Origin: Candidatus Phascolarctobacterium caballi | Lineage (GTDB): Bacteria; Bacillota; Negativicutes; Acidaminococcales; Acidaminococcaceae | Length of the DNA stretch: 15,080 bases | Assembly (NCBI GenBank): GCA_018065225.1 | Contig: JAGHTS010000219.1 | Coordinates: 1 to 15,080 of the forward strand | Direction: 5' to 3' | Shown: positions 14,484-15,080 of the stretch, in pieces | Numbering within the stretch: the first letter of the stretch is position 1 | How the letters are laid out: each line of letters starts with the position of its first letter | The notes under the pieces: generated by a model | The model's input: the letters and a program-made list of their open reading frames with translations, nothing else | What the model was told of the DNA's origin: nothing | The model's database searches: none | Translations under genes and position numbers: made by a program

Positions 14484-15080
14484 TCAATTACCACATTTAA
14501 CAAAAGCATCTTCCATATATTCTATACTGTTCCTTTTAATTCCATATTCTTTTGCTTTGTTTTCCCATTGCCTATCAATTATTGTTTTCATTTCAGTTAA
14601 CATATCTTTGGCTTTGGTAACACTTATTCCATAATATTCAACCGTACTTAAAAGTAAATCTTTACTAATCAAACTGTTTGTTTCATCAACTAATAAACCT
14701 AAATTATCCCCGTAAGGTACAGGATTAATGTCAAATACAGGGGATATATGCCAACCATTTCTCTCTAATAAAAATCCATGATTTCTCAAATGGTCATCGT
14801 TATTACTTACCAGCATGTTAAAAGCAACTCTTTTCCACAGCTCCAATAAGTCTTTGTCAACACACGCCCCTTGAGAACGGATAAGCCCTACCAAATCAAG
14901 ATAACTGGTGCCAATATCACCATCCTGCTTGCCTAACAATGTCATTGCAGATGCAAAATGCAATCTTTTGTTTCCCGCTCGGTCGAATCTCTGCACAAGA
15001 AATGTTGAACCTTTGTCTGAAAACTTTTCCAATCGTGCTTTGGGAACATCCAATCCCACCATTACTGCCAAATCATGTAC
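14484..15080 (-). CDS. HipA-like Ser/Thr kinase (C-terminal part)
   Basis: The frame is open at the right edge (first residues VHDLAVMVGLDVPKARLE), so the N-terminus is missing. The visible 198 residues match the HipA C-terminal kinase domain: STFLVQRFDRAG, LHFASAMTLLG, the catalytic loop VAFNMLVSNNDDHLRNHGFLL (Asp-Asp-His and Asn), and the metal-binding WHISPVFDINP. Family members are toxins of HipBA toxin-antitoxin modules that phosphorylate glutamyl-tRNA synthetase or related targets and cause dormancy. The antitoxin gene would lie upstream, beyond the window; none is seen downstream. The catalytic residues look intact. It ends in an AT-rich gap without a clear terminator hairpin. Low relation to the riboswitch cassette: it has no shared transcript signal with it. 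Confidence 0.9.
   Translation of the reverse strand, partial: VHDLAVMVGLDVPKARLEKFSDKGSTFLVQRFDRAGNKRLHFASAMTLLGKQDGDIGTSYLDLVGLIRSQGACVDKDLLELWKRVAFNMLVSNNDDHLRNHGFLLERNGWHISPVFDINPVPYGDNLGLLVDETNSLISKDLLLSTVEYYGISVTKAKDMLTEMKTIIDRQWENKAKEYGIKRNSIEYMEDAFVKCGN

Noticed and set aside
1..15080. CRISPR array, tRNA/rRNA gene, insertion sequence or attachment site
   Set aside because: I saw no regularly spaced direct repeats, no tRNA-like cloverleaf, no transposase or integrase frame and no paired terminal repeats. The island looks mobile only by its gene content.

Overview
The window is AT-rich, with Gram-positive-style ribosome binding sites (GGAGG-type), extended -10 promoters (TGnTAtAAT) and a SAM-I riboswitch. 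This points to a low-GC member of the Bacillota (Clostridia- or Negativicutes-like); I cannot name the genus. Every convincing gene is on the minus strand, so the biological order runs from base 15080 down to base 1. It is an accessory or defence-type region flanked by the ends of a HipA-like kinase gene (right edge) and a UmuC-like Y-family polymerase gene (left edge).

Right part (15080 to 13785): the C-terminal half of a HipA-like Ser/Thr kinase, two small Cys-rich unknown genes (one interrupted by an in-frame TAA), and a decayed copy of the 5' end of the first Cys-rich gene.

Riboswitch cassette (13770 to 10324): an extended -10 promoter, a complete SAM-I (S-box) aptamer with antiterminator and intrinsic terminator, then three tightly packed genes. 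These are an 84-aa unknown protein, a fusion of four Sel1-like repeats to a classic AAA+ ATPase, and a protein made of about eleven Sel1-like repeats. None is a recognisable methionine or SAM metabolism gene. The riboswitch logic (ON when SAM is low) in front of a Sel1/AAA+ cassette is the most unusual thing in the window.

Defence operon (10206 to about 1233): a well-formed promoter, a broken vsr mismatch-repair endonuclease gene, a C5-cytosine DNA methyltransferase, a MutL/MORC-type GHKL ATPase, a Z1-domain superfamily II helicase-like protein, a PD-(D/E)XK (DUF4420) nuclease-like protein and an AIPR-family protein. Most of these genes overlap or nearly touch. The GHKL + Z1 + DUF4420 + AIPR set corresponds, as far as I recall, to the anti-phage system called Mza, here with its own methyltransferase. 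No clear terminator separates the riboswitch cassette from this operon, so readthrough could place the SAM-consuming methyltransferase operon partly under the riboswitch.

Left part (1143 to 1): a small XRE-family regulator, a near-consensus promoter whose -10 lies inside a perfect 18-bp inverted repeat (likely operator), an 81-aa unknown gene ending in a strong intrinsic terminator, a non-coding or decayed stretch, and the 5' end of the UmuC-like polymerase gene.
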